Shown one piece after another: positions 29,125 to 39,697 of a DNA stretch of 64,000 nt. Numbering within the stretch: position 1 is the first letter of the stretch; the number at the start of each line of letters is the position of its first letter. The notes below the pieces were generated by a model. The model searched no databases. It saw nothing but the letters and a program-made list of their open reading frames with translations, and was not told where the DNA came from. Both the position numbers and the translations under genes were made by a program. Origin of the DNA: Amycolatopsis viridis (GTDB lineage: Bacteria > Actinomycetota > Actinomycetes > Mycobacteriales > Pseudonocardiaceae); contig NZ_JAANOU010000001.1 in NCBI RefSeq assembly GCF_011758765.1, positions 5,394,001 through 5,458,000 of the forward strand, in the 5' to 3' direction.

Positions 29125-30448
29125 CGGAACCCTCCTTCCCGGCGCCCACCTGCGCGGGCTCCGAAGTCCGGCCGGCGACCCGGCGCCTGCGTTTCCCCGT
29201 GCCCCGTTCGGGCACGTCGGGCACGCGCAGGTCCAGCGGCGGCAACGGGAAACCACCGCCGGTGACCGGCACCGAATCGCCACCGGCCTGCTTCTTCTCC
29301 GGCACCAGCAGCGCGATCGCGACCGCGACGACCACGACGATCGCGCCACCGATCAGGATCTGGGCGGTCGTCAGGCCACCGTTGTTCCGGATGGCGCGGA
29401 TCGTCGTGATGATCAGGATCCACACCAGGTTCGCCGGCACCAGGACCTTCCAGCCCAGCTTCATGAACTGGTCGTACCGGAACCGCGGCAGCGTGCCGCG
29501 CAGCCAGATGAACCCGAACAGCAGCGCGAACAGCTTGATCGTGAACCAGATCAACGGCAGCCAGCCCCGGTTCAGCGGTGAGTCGAGCCCGACGAACGGG
29601 AACATCCAGCCGCCCAGGAACAGCGTCGTCGCGAACGCCGACACGATCACCATGTTCACGTACTCGGCGAGGAAGAACATCGCGAACTTCATCGACGAGT
29701 ACTCCGTGTGGAACCCGCCGACCAGCTCAGACTCCGCCTCCGGCAGGTCGAACGGCGCGCGGTTCGTCTCGCCGACCATCGAGATCAGGTAGATCGCGAA
29801 ACTCGGCAGCAGCAGGTAGAAGTACCAGCCCCCGGCCTGCGCGTGCACGATGTCGCCGGTCGACATCGACTGCGAGTACAGCACCACGCCGACGATCGAC
29901 AGACCCATCGCGATCTCGTAGGAGATCACCTGCGCCGCCGACCGCAGCCCGCCGAGCAGCGGGTACGGCGACCCGGACGACCACCCGGCCAGCACGATCC
30001 CGTACACCCCGACCGACGAGCAGGCCAGGATGACCAGCACCCCGACCGGCAGGTCGACCAGCTGCAGCACGGTCTGCTCGCCGAAGATCGACACCTGCGG
30101 GCCGAACGGGATGGCCGCCAGCGCAATCAGCGCCGGTACCGCGGACAGCACCGGGGCGAGGAAGTAGACCTTGCGGTCGGCGCCGTCCGGGATGATCTGT
30201 TCCTTGAACGGCAGTTTGATCGCGTCCGCGAGGGACTGGAAGTAGCCGCCGGGGCCGACGCGGTTCGGGCCGGGCCGGTTCTGCATCCGGCCGATCGCCT
30301 TGCGCTCCCACACGATCAGGAACACCGTCAGGAGCGGACCGATCAGCAGGATCACGACCGTTTTGAGCAGGACCAGCCACCACGGGTCGTCCGCCAGCAG
30401 CTGCGCCCGGGTCATCTGCTCGGGCACCTGGGCCAGTAACGGAGACAT
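29111..30448 (-). CDS. nuoH: NADH-quinone oxidoreductase subunit H
   Basis: 445 residues. Eight or so transmembrane helices form the quinone-access channel. [11 protein letters not shown] and [25 protein letters not shown] (in two blocks, near 58 and 220) are the diagnostic NuoH segments. Compared with about 325 residues in E. coli, there is an additional predicted helix and a charged tail rich in Arg/Lys at the C-terminus. That tail overlaps the start of nuoI. The start shares one base with the nuoG stop. Confidence 0.95.
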   Translation of the reverse strand: MSPLLAQVPEQMTRAQLLADDPWWLVLLKTVVILLIGPLLTVFLIVWERKAIGRMQNRPGPNRVGPGGYFQSLADAIKLPFKEQIIPDGADRKVYFLAPVLSAVPALIALAAIPFGPQVSIFGEQTVLQLVDLPVGVLVILACSSVGVYGIVLAGWSSGSPYPLLGGLRSAAQVISYEIAMGLSIVGVVLYSQSMSTGDIVHAQAGGWYFYLLLPSFAIYLISMVGETNRAPFDLPEAESELVGGFHTEYSSMKFAMFFLAEYVNMVIVSAFATTLFLGGWMFPFVGLDSPLNRGWLPLIWFTIKLFALLFGFIWLRGTLPRFRYDQFMKLGWKVLVPANLVWILIITTIRAIRNNGGLTTAQILIGGAIVVVVAVAIALLVPEKKQAGGDSVPVTGGGFPLPPLDLRVPDVPERGTGKRRRRVAGRTSEPAQVGAGKEGSDGTV

Positions 30449-32913
30449 CAGCGCGCTCCCTCGATGTTCACGACCGACCCGTGCCCGGCGCCGAGCGTCT
30501 TGCGCACCCGCGAGCCCTCCGAGTTGCCCGGCAGCCACACGACGTCGTCGGGCAGGTCGGCGATTTCGACGGGCAGCGTGATCGCGCCGCGGTCGGTGGA
30601 GACGGTCACCTCGTCGCCGAGGCGCGCCGCGGTGCGGGCCGACACGCGGGCAACCACGGCGCGGGCGGTCCCGGCCAGGTTCGGCTCCTCCGCCTGCAGC
30701 GAACCCTCGTCCAGCAGCTGCCGCCAGCTCGCCAGCCGCGCCTGCCCGGGACCGGCGTGCCCGGCGGCGCGCGGCGCGCCGGACTCCCAGAACTTGCCGT
30801 GCACGGCGTTCGACGAGCCCAGCCGGGCGAAGTCGCCGCGTGCGGCCGCCGGGGTCTGGGTGAACAGGTCGGCGTCCATCTCGACGGCGAGGGTGTCCAG
30901 CACCCGGCAGTCCGGCAGGGCGCCGGTGCCTTCGAGGGTCGTGTCGAACTCGCGGCGGCGGCCCTCCCAGTTGACGAAGGTGCCGGACTTCTCGACGACC
31001 GGCGCGATGGGCAGGACCACGTCGGCGTGCTCGGTGACCGTGCTCGCCCGCATCTCCAGGCTCACCACGAACTCCGCTCTCCCCAGCGCCTGCCGGGCCA
31101 GTGCCGGGTGCGGCAGGTCGTCCAGGTCGACCCCGCCGACGACCACACCGGACAGGTAACCGCCGGCGAGCGCGCCGATGATGTCGTTCGTGTCGCGGCC
31201 CGGTTCGGCCGGCACGGGCACCCCCCAGGCCGCCTCGACCTCGGCCCGCGCGGCCTCGTCGGTCACCGGACGGCCGCCGGGCAGCAGCGTCGGCGCCGCA
31301 CCCGCTTCGAGCGCGCCGCGTTCACCGGCCCGGCGCGGGATCCAGGCGACCTTCGCACCGGTCCGCGCGGCCAGCCGGCGCACCGCGGCGAACAAGCCGG
31401 GCACCTCGGCCGCCCGTTCCCCGACCAGCACGACCGCGCCATCCGCGCTCAGCGCCGACTCGACGTCGGGTGCGTGCTCGGGGATCCCGTCCAGCGCCGC
31501 CGCCTCGGAGCCGGGCACGCAGGCCAGCAGCTCACCGGAGGTCTTGCGCACCGAGGGCGTGGTCCACTGTCCCAAGTGGACGACTCGAGTGCGCTTCTTG
31601 CGGGCGGCCTTGCGCAGCCGGAGGAAGACGATCGGCGCCTCCTCCTCGGGTTCGAACGCCACGCACAGCACAGTCGGCGCGTTCTCGATCGCACCGAACG
31701 TGACGCCGTCCTCCGGCGTCGTGCCGACCACCTCGGCGGCGAGGAACTCCAGCTCCTCCGGCGAATGCGCCCGCGCCCGGAAGTCGATGTCGTTGGTGCG
31801 CAGGGCGACCCGCGCGAACTTCGCGTACGCGTAGGCGTCCTCCAGCGTCAGGCGGCCACCCGCGAGCACCGCGGCACCGCGGCTGTCCCGGGCCCTGGCC
31901 AGCCCCTCCGCGGCGATCCGCAGCGCCTCGGTCCACGGCGCCTCCCGCAGCTCACCGGAGGCGTCCCGCACCAGCGGCCGACGGATCCGGTCGGCCGCCG
32001 TGGCGTACCGGAAGGCGAACCGGCCCTTGTCGCAGATCCACTCCTCGTTGACGTCCGGGTCGTTGGCTGCCAGCTTGCGCATCACCTTGCCGCGCCGGTA
32101 GTCGGTGCGCTCGGCGCAGCCGGACGAGCAGTGCTCACACACGCTCGGCGCCGACACCAGGTCGAACGGCCGGGACCGGAAGCGGTACTGCGCACTGGTC
32201 AGCGCCCCCACCGGGCAGATCTGGATGGTGTTGCCGGAGAAGTACGACTGGAACGGCGTACCCGACGAGGTCCGCGACGCCAGGTCGAGCACGTCCGCCG
32301 TTTCCGCCGTGCCGATCTGCTGGTGCGCGCCGCGCTCCAGCAGGTCGATGAACGGGTCGCCGGCGATCTGCGCGGAAAACCGCGTGCACCGCTGGCACAG
32401 CACGCACCGCTCGCGGTCGAGCAGCACCTGCGTGGAGATCGGCAGCGGTTTCGGGAACGTCCGCTTCGTGTCGCGGAACCGGGAGTCGGCCCGGCCGTGT
32501 GCCATCGCCTGGTTCTGCAGCGGGCACTCGCCGCCCTTGTCGCACACCGGGCAGTCCAGCGGGTGGTTGATGAGCAGCAGCTCCATCACGCCCTGCTGGG
32601 CCTTGTCCGCGACCGGGGAGGTCAGCTGGGTCTTGACGACCATCCCGTCGGCGACCGTCATCGTGCACGACGCCTGCGGTTTCGGCATCGGCCGGCCGCC
32701 CATCTCCACCTCGACGAGGCACTGGCGGCAGGCGCCGGCCGGGTCGAGCAGCGGGTGGTCGCAGAACCGCGGGATGACCGTGCCGAGCCGCTCGGCGGTG
32801 CGGATGAGCAGTTCGCCCTTCGGCGCGATGACCTCCTCGCCGTCGATCGTCAGCTTGACGTGACCTTCGGGGACGGGCGTCTCGGTCCCGGGGTTTTCCG
32901 GCGCGATCGTCAT
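30448..32913 (-). CDS. nuoG: NADH-quinone oxidoreductase subunit G
   Basis: 821 residues. The N-terminal 2Fe-2S domain has cysteines in RFCDHP, GACRQC and ASCT. The His/Cys-ligated cluster is in [16 protein letters not shown], a further 4Fe-4S set in [10 protein letters not shown], and a molybdopterin-oxidoreductase-like domain begins at CEHCSSGC near residue 275. It carries electrons from NuoEF towards NuoI. The long C-terminal domain is structural. The start overlaps the nuoF stop (TCATG). Length is typical of actinobacteria. Confidence 0.95.
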   Translation of the reverse strand: MTIAPENPGTETPVPEGHVKLTIDGEEVIAPKGELLIRTAERLGTVIPRFCDHPLLDPAGACRQCLVEVEMGGRPMPKPQASCTMTVADGMVVKTQLTSPVADKAQQGVMELLLINHPLDCPVCDKGGECPLQNQAMAHGRADSRFRDTKRTFPKPLPISTQVLLDRERCVLCQRCTRFSAQIAGDPFIDLLERGAHQQIGTAETADVLDLASRTSSGTPFQSYFSGNTIQICPVGALTSAQYRFRSRPFDLVSAPSVCEHCSSGCAERTDYRRGKVMRKLAANDPDVNEEWICDKGRFAFRYATAADRIRRPLVRDASGELREAPWTEALRIAAEGLARARDSRGAAVLAGGRLTLEDAYAYAKFARVALRTNDIDFRARAHSPEELEFLAAEVVGTTPEDGVTFGAIENAPTVLCVAFEPEEEAPIVFLRLRKAARKKRTRVVHLGQWTTPSVRKTSGELLACVPGSEAAALDGIPEHAPDVESALSADGAVVLVGERAAEVPGLFAAVRRLAARTGAKVAWIPRRAGERGALEAGAAPTLLPGGRPVTDEAARAEVEAAWGVPVPAEPGRDTNDIIGALAGGYLSGVVVGGVDLDDLPHPALARQALGRAEFVVSLEMRASTVTEHADVVLPIAPVVEKSGTFVNWEGRRREFDTTLEGTGALPDCRVLDTLAVEMDADLFTQTPAAARGDFARLGSSNAVHGKFWESGAPRAAGHAGPGQARLASWRQLLDEGSLQAEEPNLAGTARAVVARVSARTAARLGDEVTVSTDRGAITLPVEIADLPDDVVWLPGNSEGSRVRKTLGAGHGSVVNIEGAR

Positions 32914-34190
32914 GCCTGTGCTCCCACCAACTCGCGCTTGTTGCTCTCGCACAGGGCGAGGAACTCGTCGCGGAAGTACTTGATGCCGCTGGTGATCGGG
33001 CTGACCGCGCCGTCACCGAGGGCGCAGAACGAGCGGCCGAGGATGTTGTCGCAGACGTCCAGCAGCGTGTCGATGTCCTCGGCGGTGCCCCGCCCGTCGA
33101 CCATCCGCTCCAGGATCTGCGCCAGCCAGTACGTGCCCTCGCGGCAGGGCGTGCACTTGCCACACGACTCGTGTTCGTAGAACTGGGTCCACTTCATCAC
33201 CGCCCACGGCACGGACACCGTCTCGTTGAACACCTGCACCGCGGTGGTGCCCAGCATCGACCCGGCCTCCGCGGCGCCCTCGAAGTCGAGCGGGATGTCC
33301 AGGTGCTCGGCGGTGAACATCGGGGTGGACGAGCCGCCCGGCGTCCAGAACTTGAGCGGGATGCCGTCCTTCATGCCGCCGGCGAGCTCCAGCAGCTGCC
33401 GCAGCGTGGTGCCGAGCGGCGCCTCGTACTGCCCCGGGTTCTCGACGTGCCCGGAGATCGAGTAGATCTTCGGGCCCGGCGACTTCTCCCGGCCCATCTT
33501 GCGGAACCAGTCGGCACCGCCGTTGACGATGAACGGGACGCTCGCGATGGTCTCGACGTTGTTCACCGTGGTCGGCGCCGCGTAAAGACCGGCCGCCGCG
33601 GGGAACGGCGGCTTGAGCCGCGGCTGGCCGCGGCGGCCCTCGAGCGAGTCGAGCAGCGCGGTCTCCTCACCGCAGATGTAGGCGCCCGCACCGGCGTGCA
33701 CGGTGATGTCCAGGTGGAACCCGGACCCGAGGATGTCCGTGCCCAGGTACCCGGCCCGGTACGCCTCGCGCACGGCCGCGTTGAGCCGCCGGTACGGGTG
33801 CAGCGCCTCGCCGCGCACGTAGATGAAGCAGTGGTGCGAGCGCATCGCGTAGGCGGCGATGATGCAGCCCTCGACCAGCGAGTGCGGATCGGCCATCATC
33901 AGCGGGATGTCCTTGCAGGTACCCGGCTCGCCCTCGTCGGCGTTGATGACCAGGTAATGCGGCTTGTCCTCGTTCGGTGGCATGAACGACCACTTCACGC
34001 CCGCCGGGAAGCCCGCACCGCCGCGGCCACGCAGGCCGGAGTCCTTGATCAGCTGCACGAGCTGCTCGGGCGTGCCGCGCAGCGCCTTGCGCAGCGCGGT
34101 GTAGCCCTCCAGCTGTTCGTAGGTGGACAGGCGCCAGGAGTTGGGCGAGAGCCAGCGCTTGGTCAGCACCGGCGTCAGCGGGTCGGTCAT
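32910..34190 (-). CDS. nuoF: NADH-quinone oxidoreductase subunit F
   Basis: 426 residues; the NADH-oxidising, FMN-binding subunit. [11 protein letters not shown] (near residue 52) binds [26 protein letters not shown] is the FMN loop, and [13 protein letters not shown] with a later Cys ligates the N3 [4Fe-4S] cluster. The ATG at 34190 was chosen because [10 protein letters not shown] matches actinobacterial N-termini. It overlaps the nuoE stop by 4 bp. Confidence 0.96.
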   Translation of the reverse strand: MTDPLTPVLTKRWLSPNSWRLSTYEQLEGYTALRKALRGTPEQLVQLIKDSGLRGRGGAGFPAGVKWSFMPPNEDKPHYLVINADEGEPGTCKDIPLMMADPHSLVEGCIIAAYAMRSHHCFIYVRGEALHPYRRLNAAVREAYRAGYLGTDILGSGFHLDITVHAGAGAYICGEETALLDSLEGRRGQPRLKPPFPAAAGLYAAPTTVNNVETIASVPFIVNGGADWFRKMGREKSPGPKIYSISGHVENPGQYEAPLGTTLRQLLELAGGMKDGIPLKFWTPGGSSTPMFTAEHLDIPLDFEGAAEAGSMLGTTAVQVFNETVSVPWAVMKWTQFYEHESCGKCTPCREGTYWLAQILERMVDGRGTAEDIDTLLDVCDNILGRSFCALGDGAVSPITSGIKYFRDEFLALCESNKRELVGAQA

Positions 34191-34930
34191 TTCGCCTCCA
34201 CCTCCGGCAACGGCACGTCGTCCGCCATGACCGGGGCGGTCCAGCCCCGTTCCTGCGCGATCCGCGCGCCCCTCAGGGTTTCCGGCGCCTGGGACGGTCC
34301 GTCCACCTGCGACCGGTAGATCTCCTCGTCCTCCGGGAAGAAACCGGCAAGCTGGAGCTCCGCGCTCTTGAAGTCGCCGAGCGGGGCGCCGCGCGAGGGC
34401 TGCGGCTTCTCCCCGCGCCGCAACGCGTCCACGAGTTCGACCGCGCTGTCCGGGGTCTGCTTGTCGTAGTACTCGTAGTTGACCTGCAGCACGGGCGCGA
34501 GGTCGCAGGCGGCCAGGCACTCGGCGTGCTCCAGCGTGATCGACCCCGGCTCACCCGGGGTGCCCGCGGTTTCCTCGTGCCCCAGCGGTTTCCCGTCCGC
34601 GCCCAGGTGTTCCTGCAGGGTGCGGTAGATCGCGTCGCCGCCCAGCGCGGCGCACAACGTGTTGGTGCACACGCTCACCAGGTGCTCGCCGCACGGCCTG
34701 CGCTTGTACATCGTGTAGAAGGTGACGACCGCGCTGACCTCGGCCTCGGACAGACCCAGCTGCTGCGCGCAGAACGTCACGCCCTCCTGGCTGACGAACC
34801 CCTGCACCGACTGGACCAGGTGCAGCATCGGCAGCAGCGCCGACCGGGACTGCGGGTACCGGGACATCAGCTCCCGCGCCCTGGCCACCGTGTCCGCGTC
34901 GAAAACCGGTGCTGTGGGCTGTGTCTTCAA
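34187..34930 (-). CDS. nuoE: NADH-quinone oxidoreductase subunit E
   Basis: 247 residues. The thioredoxin-like domain binds the N1a [2Fe-2S] cluster through CTNTLC and CLAAC. The only start that fits the conserved N-terminus is a TTG at 34930, which overlaps the nuoD stop. It is supported by a GGGAGGA ribosome-binding site at 34939-34945, eight bases away. The C-terminal 80 residues extend beyond the E. coli protein, as in other actinobacteria. NuoE works with NuoF in the NADH dehydrogenase module. Confidence 0.92.
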   Translation of the reverse strand: MKTQPTAPVFDADTVARARELMSRYPQSRSALLPMLHLVQSVQGFVSQEGVTFCAQQLGLSEAEVSAVVTFYTMYKRRPCGEHLVSVCTNTLCAALGGDAIYRTLQEHLGADGKPLGHEETAGTPGEPGSITLEHAECLAACDLAPVLQVNYEYYDKQTPDSAVELVDALRRGEKPQPSRGAPLGDFKSAELQLAGFFPEDEEIYRSQVDGPSQAPETLRGARIAQERGWTAPVMADDVPLPEVEAK

Positions 34931-36318
34931 CGGTCCACTCCTCCCATGACCGGGTCCACGGACGCGACCGCCGCGATCACGTCCGCCACCAGGCCGCCCT
35001 CTGACATCGCCGGCAGGGACTGCAGGTTGACGAAACTCGGTTCCCGGACGTGCACGCGCACCGGGCGCGTACCGCCGTCGGAGACCAGGTGGAAGCCCAG
35101 CTCGCCGCGCGGCGACTCGATCGGCGAGTACACCTGCCCCGGCGGCACCTTGAAGCCCTCGGTGACGAGCTTGAAGTGGTGGATCAGCGACTCCATCGAC
35201 TGGCCCATGATCTTGCGGACGTGTTCCAGCGAGTTGCCCATGCCGTCGCTGGAGATCGACAGCTGCGCCGGCCACGCGATCTTGCGGTCCTCCACCATCA
35301 CCGGGCCCGGCTCGATCTTCTTCAGGCACTGCCGGATGATCCGCAGCGACTGGTGCATCTCCTCGACCCGGCACAGGTAACGGCCCCAGCAGTCGGCGTC
35401 CGTCGAGGTCGGCACGTCGAACTCGAACTCGTCGTAGCGCGAGTACGGCTCGATCTTGCGCAGGTCCCACGGCAGGCCCGCGGACCGCAGCACCGGGCCG
35501 GTGACACCGAGCGCGAGGCACGCGTCGACCGGCAGGTAGCCGACGCCCTTGAGGCGGTTGCGCCAGATCGGCTGGCCGGTGAACAGCTTGTCGTACTGGG
35601 GCAGGCGCTCGTCCATCACCTTGACGAACTCGCCGACCTTCTCCTGCCAGTCGGCCGGCAGGTCCTGCGCGATCCCGCCGGGGCGGATGAACGCGTGGTT
35701 CATGCGCAGCCCGGTCAGGTATTCCAGTAGGTGCAGCACTTCCTCACGCTCGCGGAACCCGAACGTCATCGCGGTGGTGGCGCCCAGCTCCATGCCGCCG
35801 GTGGCGATGTAGACCAGGTGCGAGCCGATGCGGTTGATCTCGCACAGCAGGACGCGGATCAGCTCGGCCCGCCGCGGCGCCCGGATGCCGAGCAGCTTCT
35901 CCACACCCAGGCAGTAGCCCAGCTCGTTGAACAGCGGGGACAGGTAGTCCATGCGGGTCACGAACGTGACGCCCTGGGTCCAGGTCCGGTACTCGCAGTT
36001 CTTCTCGATGCCGGTGTGCAGGTAGCCGATGACCGAGCGCAGCTGGGTGACGGTCTCACCCTCCAGCTCGAGCACGAGCCGGAGCACGCCGTGGGTCGAC
36101 GGGTGCTGCGGGCCCATGTTGATGACGATCCGCTCGTCGTGCTGGGCGTCCTCCAGCACGTCGTCCCAGTCGCCGCCGCTGACGTGGTAGATGCGGCCTT
36201 CGGTGGTGTCCCGGGATTCGGCGTACCCGGTGGTGCTGTCCGTGCTGTCCGTGCTGTCGCTGCCCGGCACGGACGTGTCCGTGCCGGTGCTGACGTCCGA
36301 GAGCCGTTCCGTGGTCAT
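34927..36318 (-). CDS. nuoD: NADH-quinone oxidoreductase subunit D
   Basis: 463 residues of the 49-kDa family. The core begins near residue 65 with [22 protein letters not shown] (in the quinone site), preceded by an N-terminal tail rich in Ser/Asp/Thr repeats ([10 protein letters not shown]). The tail is specific to this lineage and probably disordered. The ATG has a GGGGAGGTG ribosome-binding site. Together with NuoB it forms the quinone-reduction cavity. Forty-three bases separate it from nuoC. Confidence 0.95.
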   Translation of the reverse strand: MTTERLSDVSTGTDTSVPGSDSTDSTDSTTGYAESRDTTEGRIYHVSGGDWDDVLEDAQHDERIVINMGPQHPSTHGVLRLVLELEGETVTQLRSVIGYLHTGIEKNCEYRTWTQGVTFVTRMDYLSPLFNELGYCLGVEKLLGIRAPRRAELIRVLLCEINRIGSHLVYIATGGMELGATTAMTFGFREREEVLHLLEYLTGLRMNHAFIRPGGIAQDLPADWQEKVGEFVKVMDERLPQYDKLFTGQPIWRNRLKGVGYLPVDACLALGVTGPVLRSAGLPWDLRKIEPYSRYDEFEFDVPTSTDADCWGRYLCRVEEMHQSLRIIRQCLKKIEPGPVMVEDRKIAWPAQLSISSDGMGNSLEHVRKIMGQSMESLIHHFKLVTEGFKVPPGQVYSPIESPRGELGFHLVSDGGTRPVRVHVREPSFVNLQSLPAMSEGGLVADVIAAVASVDPVMGGVDR

Positions 36319-36361
36319 GCCTGGACACCTCCCCGTTGTGCTCGCTGTGGCCTTCGGGTGG

Positions 36362-37114
36362 TCACGAGTACGACCTCCGCTGATCGGGGGGCGGGATCTC
36401 CGCGCCCTTGTACTCCACCGGGATCCCGCCGAGCGGGTAGTCCTTGCGCTGCGGGTGACCGTCCCAGTCGTCCGGCATCAGGATCCGGGTCAGGGCCGGG
36501 TGACCGTCGTAGACGATGCCGAACAGGTCGTAGGCCTCGCGCTCCTGCCAGTCGGCCGTCGGGTAGACCTCCACGATGGACGGCACGTGCGGATCGTCCA
36601 CGTCCACCGCGACCTCCAGCCGGATGCGCCGCCGGTAGGTCATCGACGTCAGGTGGTAGACCGAGTGCAGCCGCTGCGGCACGTCCGGCCCGTAGTCCAC
36701 GCCGGACACCGAACTGCACAGTTCGAACCGCAGCCCGGCGTCGTCCCGCAGGATGCGGCACATCGCGACGAGGTGCTCGCGGTCCACGTAGAGCGTGATC
36801 TCGCCGCGGTCGACGGTCACCTGGTGCACCGCCTCGGCCGGCACGTCGTTCTCGGCCAGCGCGGCGAAGAACTGGTCGGCGAACTCGTCGAACCAGCCAC
36901 CGTAGGGCCGTTCCGCGGGCGCCGGCAGGTAGGCCGGCAGCCGCAGGCCGCCGTAGCCGGAGGTGTCACCGCTGTCGCGGACACCGAACATGCCCCGGCG
37001 CTCGCGCCCGGCGACGATCGGCTGCGCCGGGCGCGGCCCGCGCGGTTCCAGTCCGGTGTCCGGTCGCTGGGCGCTGGACTGCTCGCCGCCGGACTCGGGG
37101 GTTTCTTCAGCCAT
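36362..37114 (-). CDS. nuoC: NADH-quinone oxidoreductase subunit C
   Basis: 250 residues, the 30-kDa subunit (not fused to NuoD). The first 75 residues are low-complexity and polar. The core has the [12 protein letters not shown] segment and the family signature [23 protein letters not shown] near the C-terminus, seen here as [10 protein letters not shown]. The start is 6 bp after the nuoB stop. Confidence 0.95.
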   Translation of the reverse strand: MAEETPESGGEQSSAQRPDTGLEPRGPRPAQPIVAGRERRGMFGVRDSGDTSGYGGLRLPAYLPAPAERPYGGWFDEFADQFFAALAENDVPAEAVHQVTVDRGEITLYVDREHLVAMCRILRDDAGLRFELCSSVSGVDYGPDVPQRLHSVYHLTSMTYRRRIRLEVAVDVDDPHVPSIVEVYPTADWQEREAYDLFGIVYDGHPALTRILMPDDWDGHPQRKDYPLGGIPVEYKGAEIPPPDQRRSYS

Positions 37115-37120
37115 GCCGCA

Positions 37121-37663
37121 TCACTTCTTCGCGTACTTGATCGACGAGGGGATCAGCTCGGTCTGCTGCCCGGCCTTGAGCGCGGCGCGGCGCGGCCCTA
37201 GCGGCTCGTCGGCGATCTTGGCGTGCAGCTTGAGGATCGCGTCGAGCAGCATCTCCGGCCGCGGCGGGCAGCCGGGCAGGTACATGTCGACCGGGACGAT
37301 GTGGTCGACGCCCTGCACGACCGCGTAGTTGTTGAACATGCCGCCCGAGGAGGCGCACACGCCCATGGCCAGCACCCACTTCGGCTCGGCCATCTGGTCG
37401 TAGATCTGCCGCAGGACCGGCGCCATCTTCTGCGTGACGCGACCGGCGACGATCATCAGGTCGGCCTGCCGCGGGGTCGCGCTGAACCGCTCCATGCCGA
37501 ACCGGGCGATGTCGTAGCGCGAGCCACCGACGGTCATCATCTCGATCGCGCAGCAGGCGAGCCCGAAGGTGGCCGGCCACAGCGAGTTCTTGCGCGCCCA
37601 GTTGACCAGCTTCTCCAGGCTGGCCAGCAGGATGCCGTTGGGGAGCTGCTCTTCGAGTCCCAT
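37121..37663 (-). CDS. nuoB: NADH-quinone oxidoreductase subunit B
   Basis: 180 residues, full length. The N2 [4Fe-4S] cluster ligands are the paired cysteines in [10 protein letters not shown], one in [11 protein letters not shown] and one in PGCPPRPE. N2 is the last cluster before menaquinone. Twelve bases separate the ATG from the nuoA stop. Confidence 0.96.
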   Translation of the reverse strand: MGLEEQLPNGILLASLEKLVNWARKNSLWPATFGLACCAIEMMTVGGSRYDIARFGMERFSATPRQADLMIVAGRVTQKMAPVLRQIYDQMAEPKWVLAMGVCASSGGMFNNYAVVQGVDHIVPVDMYLPGCPPRPEMLLDAILKLHAKIADEPLGPRRAALKAGQQTELIPSSIKYAKK

Positions 37664-37675
37664 GACGTCCCTCCC

Positions 37676-38092
37676 CTAGTTCCAGTCGAGCCCGCCGCGC
37701 CGCCACACGTAGGCGTAGGCGAAGCCGACGGTCGCGATGAACAAGACGATCTCCACCACGCCGAACAGGCCGAGCGCGTCGGCCGAGACGGCGAACGGGT
37801 AGAGGAAGACCATTTCGATGTCGAACAGGATGAACAACATCGCGGTGATGTAGTAGGCGACCGGCATCCGGCCGCCGCCCACCAGCGGTTGCGGTGACGG
37901 CTCGATCCCGCACTCGTAGGCCATCTGCTTCGCCCGGTTGTACCGGCGCGGGCCCACCAGCGGGCCGAGCAGCACGGAGAACACCGCGAAGCCCGCGGCG
38001 AGGACGAACAACAGGACCAGTGGCAGGTACATCTCGAGCCCCGGGGACGAGGCGGCCTGCGCGAGGGGACTCGGGGACTGCGACATCAGCAC
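37676..38092 (-). CDS. nuoA: NADH-quinone oxidoreductase subunit A
   Basis: 138 residues, three transmembrane helices. YECGIEPSPQP is the conserved loop whose cysteine faces the quinone channel, and FDIEMVFLYPF is the helix-2 signature. The GTG at 38092 is placed 11 bases after AAAGGA; ATG at 38086 is the alternative, two codons in. It is the first gene of the 14-gene operon, about 15.7 kb. Its upstream region has two CRP-type palindromes. Confidence 0.93.
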   Translation of the reverse strand: MLMSQSPSPLAQAASSPGLEMYLPLVLLFVLAAGFAVFSVLLGPLVGPRRYNRAKQMAYECGIEPSPQPLVGGGRMPVAYYITAMLFILFDIEMVFLYPFAVSADALGLFGVVEIVLFIATVGFAYAYVWRRGGLDWN

Positions 38093-38132
38093 GGTGCTTG
38101 CCGTCCTTTCCGCGCCGTTGCGAACGTGTCGC

Positions 38133-38150
38133 TTGTGAAACTGTTCACAA
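38133..38150. promoter_or_regulatory. CRP/GlxR-type operator, site 1 (nuoA upstream)
   Basis: TTGTGAAACTGTTCACAA contains the full CRP consensus TGTGA-N6-TCACA with 7-bp perfect arms. It begins 41 bp upstream of the nuoA GTG. cAMP-responsive CRP/GlxR regulators of actinobacteria use this motif. Binding is inferred from the exact match. Confidence 0.65.
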
Positions 38151-38164
38151 TCTGTCCTGCGACG

Positions 38165-38182
38165 TTGTGAACCGGTTCACAA
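38165..38182. promoter_or_regulatory. CRP/GlxR-type operator, site 2 (nuoA upstream)
   Basis: TTGTGAACCGGTTCACAA is a perfect 18-bp palindrome with the TGTGA-N6-TCACA consensus. Its centre is 32 bp from site 1, about three helical turns, so both would face the same side of the DNA. Confidence 0.7.
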
Positions 38183-38193
38183 AGCATAGGGGC

Positions 38194-38223
38194 AGTGTAG
38201 GACGTGGCTCACATTGTTGTCGC
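38194..38223 (-). promoter_or_regulatory. Candidate nuo promoter
   Basis: On the minus strand, GCGACA (38218-38223) and TACACT (38194-38199) are separated by 18 bp. They resemble a sigma-70-type -35 and a TANNNT -10. Transcription would begin near 38187, placing both CRP-type sites just downstream, which would suit repression. Other promoters are possible. Confidence 0.35.
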
Positions 38224-38231
38224 GGGGTGTT

Positions 38232-38250
38232 TCGGGTAAGGCGAACCTAA
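38232..38250. promoter_or_regulatory. DtxR/IdeR-like iron box
   Basis: TCGGGTAAGGCGAACCTAA matches the 19-bp iron-box consensus TTAGGTTAGGCTAACCTAA at 15 positions by eye. It lies just upstream of the candidate -35 of nuo. NuoB, E, F, G and I carry many Fe-S clusters, so iron control is plausible but untested. Confidence 0.35.
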
Positions 38251-38425
38251 CCAAAAGACGCCCTGGTGGGGCGCCACAACCGCGAGACCAGCACGAAAAG
38301 GATCTTCACGATCACGCAACGCACAAACAGTGTGACGTAACCCACGGAACCTGACCGAGATGCGGCCCAGATCACGTCCGCGGGGAGCGCCCTCGTGCCG
38401 CTCGCGGCGGCAGCCGGACCGCCCG

Positions 38426-39697
38426 TCAGGCGCTCGGCGTGAGCCGGGCGGCCAACGCGATCAGCCGGTCCACGGTGTCGCCGCCCTTCGCGTCGTAGCA
38501 GCCGGACAGGCCCTTGTAGATCAGCGGGATCAGCGAGTTGATCCGCAACCCGTACTTCGTCGCCGCACGCATGACCTTCGGATTGCCGATGGCCTTCGCG
38601 AAGACGTTGCCCAGCCGGTAGTAGCCGCCCATCAGCTCCTTGAGCGCGAGCGGGTACCCGTGCAGCGCACGCTCCCGCGACGAACCCGCGGGCCGGGCCA
38701 GCGCCTGCACCACGAACTCGGCCGCGAGCTGCGCCGACTCCATCGCCGCCGAGATGCCCTCGCCGTTGAACGGGCTCACCATGCCGCCCGCGTCGCCGAG
38801 CAGGAGCAGCCCGTCGCGGTAGTGCGGGGTGCGGTTGAACCCCATCGGCAGACCGGCGCCGCCGATCCGGCCGATCGCGTTCTCCTCGCGGTAGCCCCAC
38901 TCCTCCGGAGTCGAGTCCAGCCATTGCCGCATCAGGGCGCGGTAGTCGGTGTTGCGGAAGGACTTCGACGTGGACAACATGCCGAGCCCGACGTTCACCG
39001 TGCCGTCACCGAGCGGGAAGGCCCAGCCGTACCCGGGCAGCAGCCGCGGATTACGCGGATCCTTGCGGTCCCACAGCTCCAGGTGCCCCTCGATGAACGG
39101 GTCGTCGTGGCGCGGGCTCCGGTAGTAACGCCGTACCGCGACGCCCATCGGGCGTTTGTCGTCCGTCTCGATACCGACCGACCGGGCCAGCCGCGCGGAC
39201 ACGCCGTCGCACGCCAGCACGAGCGGGGCGTGGTAGCGGACGGGCGTCTTGTCCGGCCCCTGCCTGCCCTCGACCCCGATCACCCGGCCGCTGCGCTCGT
39301 CGGTGATCGCGCCGGTGACCGTGGTGCGCTCCAGCAGCCGGGCGCCCGCCTTGACCGCGGTCCTGGCCAGCAGGTCGTCGAAGTCCTGCCGGGTGCGCGA
39401 GACGCCGTAGGGCGGGTAGCTGGTCAGCTCCGGCCAGTCCATCTCCAGCGTCAGCTCGGCGGTGCGGATCCGCAGGCCGCGGCTGTGCACCCAGCCCGCC
39501 TCACGGCTCGTGTCGATGCCCAGATCGATCAGCTGCTTGACGCCGCGCGGGGTCAGGCCGTCGCCGCACACCTTCTCGCGCGGGAACTCCGTCTTCTCGC
39601 AGACCAGGACGTCCAGCCCGGCGCGCGCCAGGTACGTCGCGACGGTGGATCCGGCCGGGCCCGCGCCGACGACGATTACCTGAGCGTCCTGGGTCAT
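38426..39697 (-). CDS. menJ: Geranylgeranyl-reductase-family flavoprotein (menaquinone side-chain reductase)
   Basis: 423 residues. FAD-binding GxGxxG is at VVGAGPAGSTVA near residue 9, a second FAD motif is GLLLLGDAGGMVSPFNGEGI near 285-305, and a KVCGDGLTPRG segment is typical of the GGR family. In mycobacteria the homologue MenJ saturates one isoprene double bond of menaquinone. Here it overlaps menG by 4 bp, the same partnership. The upstream ATG at 39826 was rejected because the Rossmann motif would then lie too far inside. Confidence 0.88.
   Translation of the reverse strand: MTQDAQVIVVGAGPAGSTVATYLARAGLDVLVCEKTEFPREKVCGDGLTPRGVKQLIDLGIDTSREAGWVHSRGLRIRTAELTLEMDWPELTSYPPYGVSRTRQDFDDLLARTAVKAGARLLERTTVTGAITDERSGRVIGVEGRQGPDKTPVRYHAPLVLACDGVSARLARSVGIETDDKRPMGVAVRRYYRSPRHDDPFIEGHLELWDRKDPRNPRLLPGYGWAFPLGDGTVNVGLGMLSTSKSFRNTDYRALMRQWLDSTPEEWGYREENAIGRIGGAGLPMGFNRTPHYRDGLLLLGDAGGMVSPFNGEGISAAMESAQLAAEFVVQALARPAGSSRERALHGYPLALKELMGGYYRLGNVFAKAIGNPKVMRAATKYGLRINSLIPLIYKGLSGCYDAKGGDTVDRLIALAARLTPSA

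Noticed and set aside
30481-33180. Long plus-strand open frame opposite nuoG/nuoF
   Set aside because: High-GC antisense frames are often open. It lacks domains, while the minus-strand frame encodes full NuoG and NuoF.
38247-38425. A small gene between menJ and the nuo promoter
   Set aside because: Open frames here are extensions of shadows; no start, ribosome-binding site or family was seen. It is treated as a 3' flank plus regulatory DNA.
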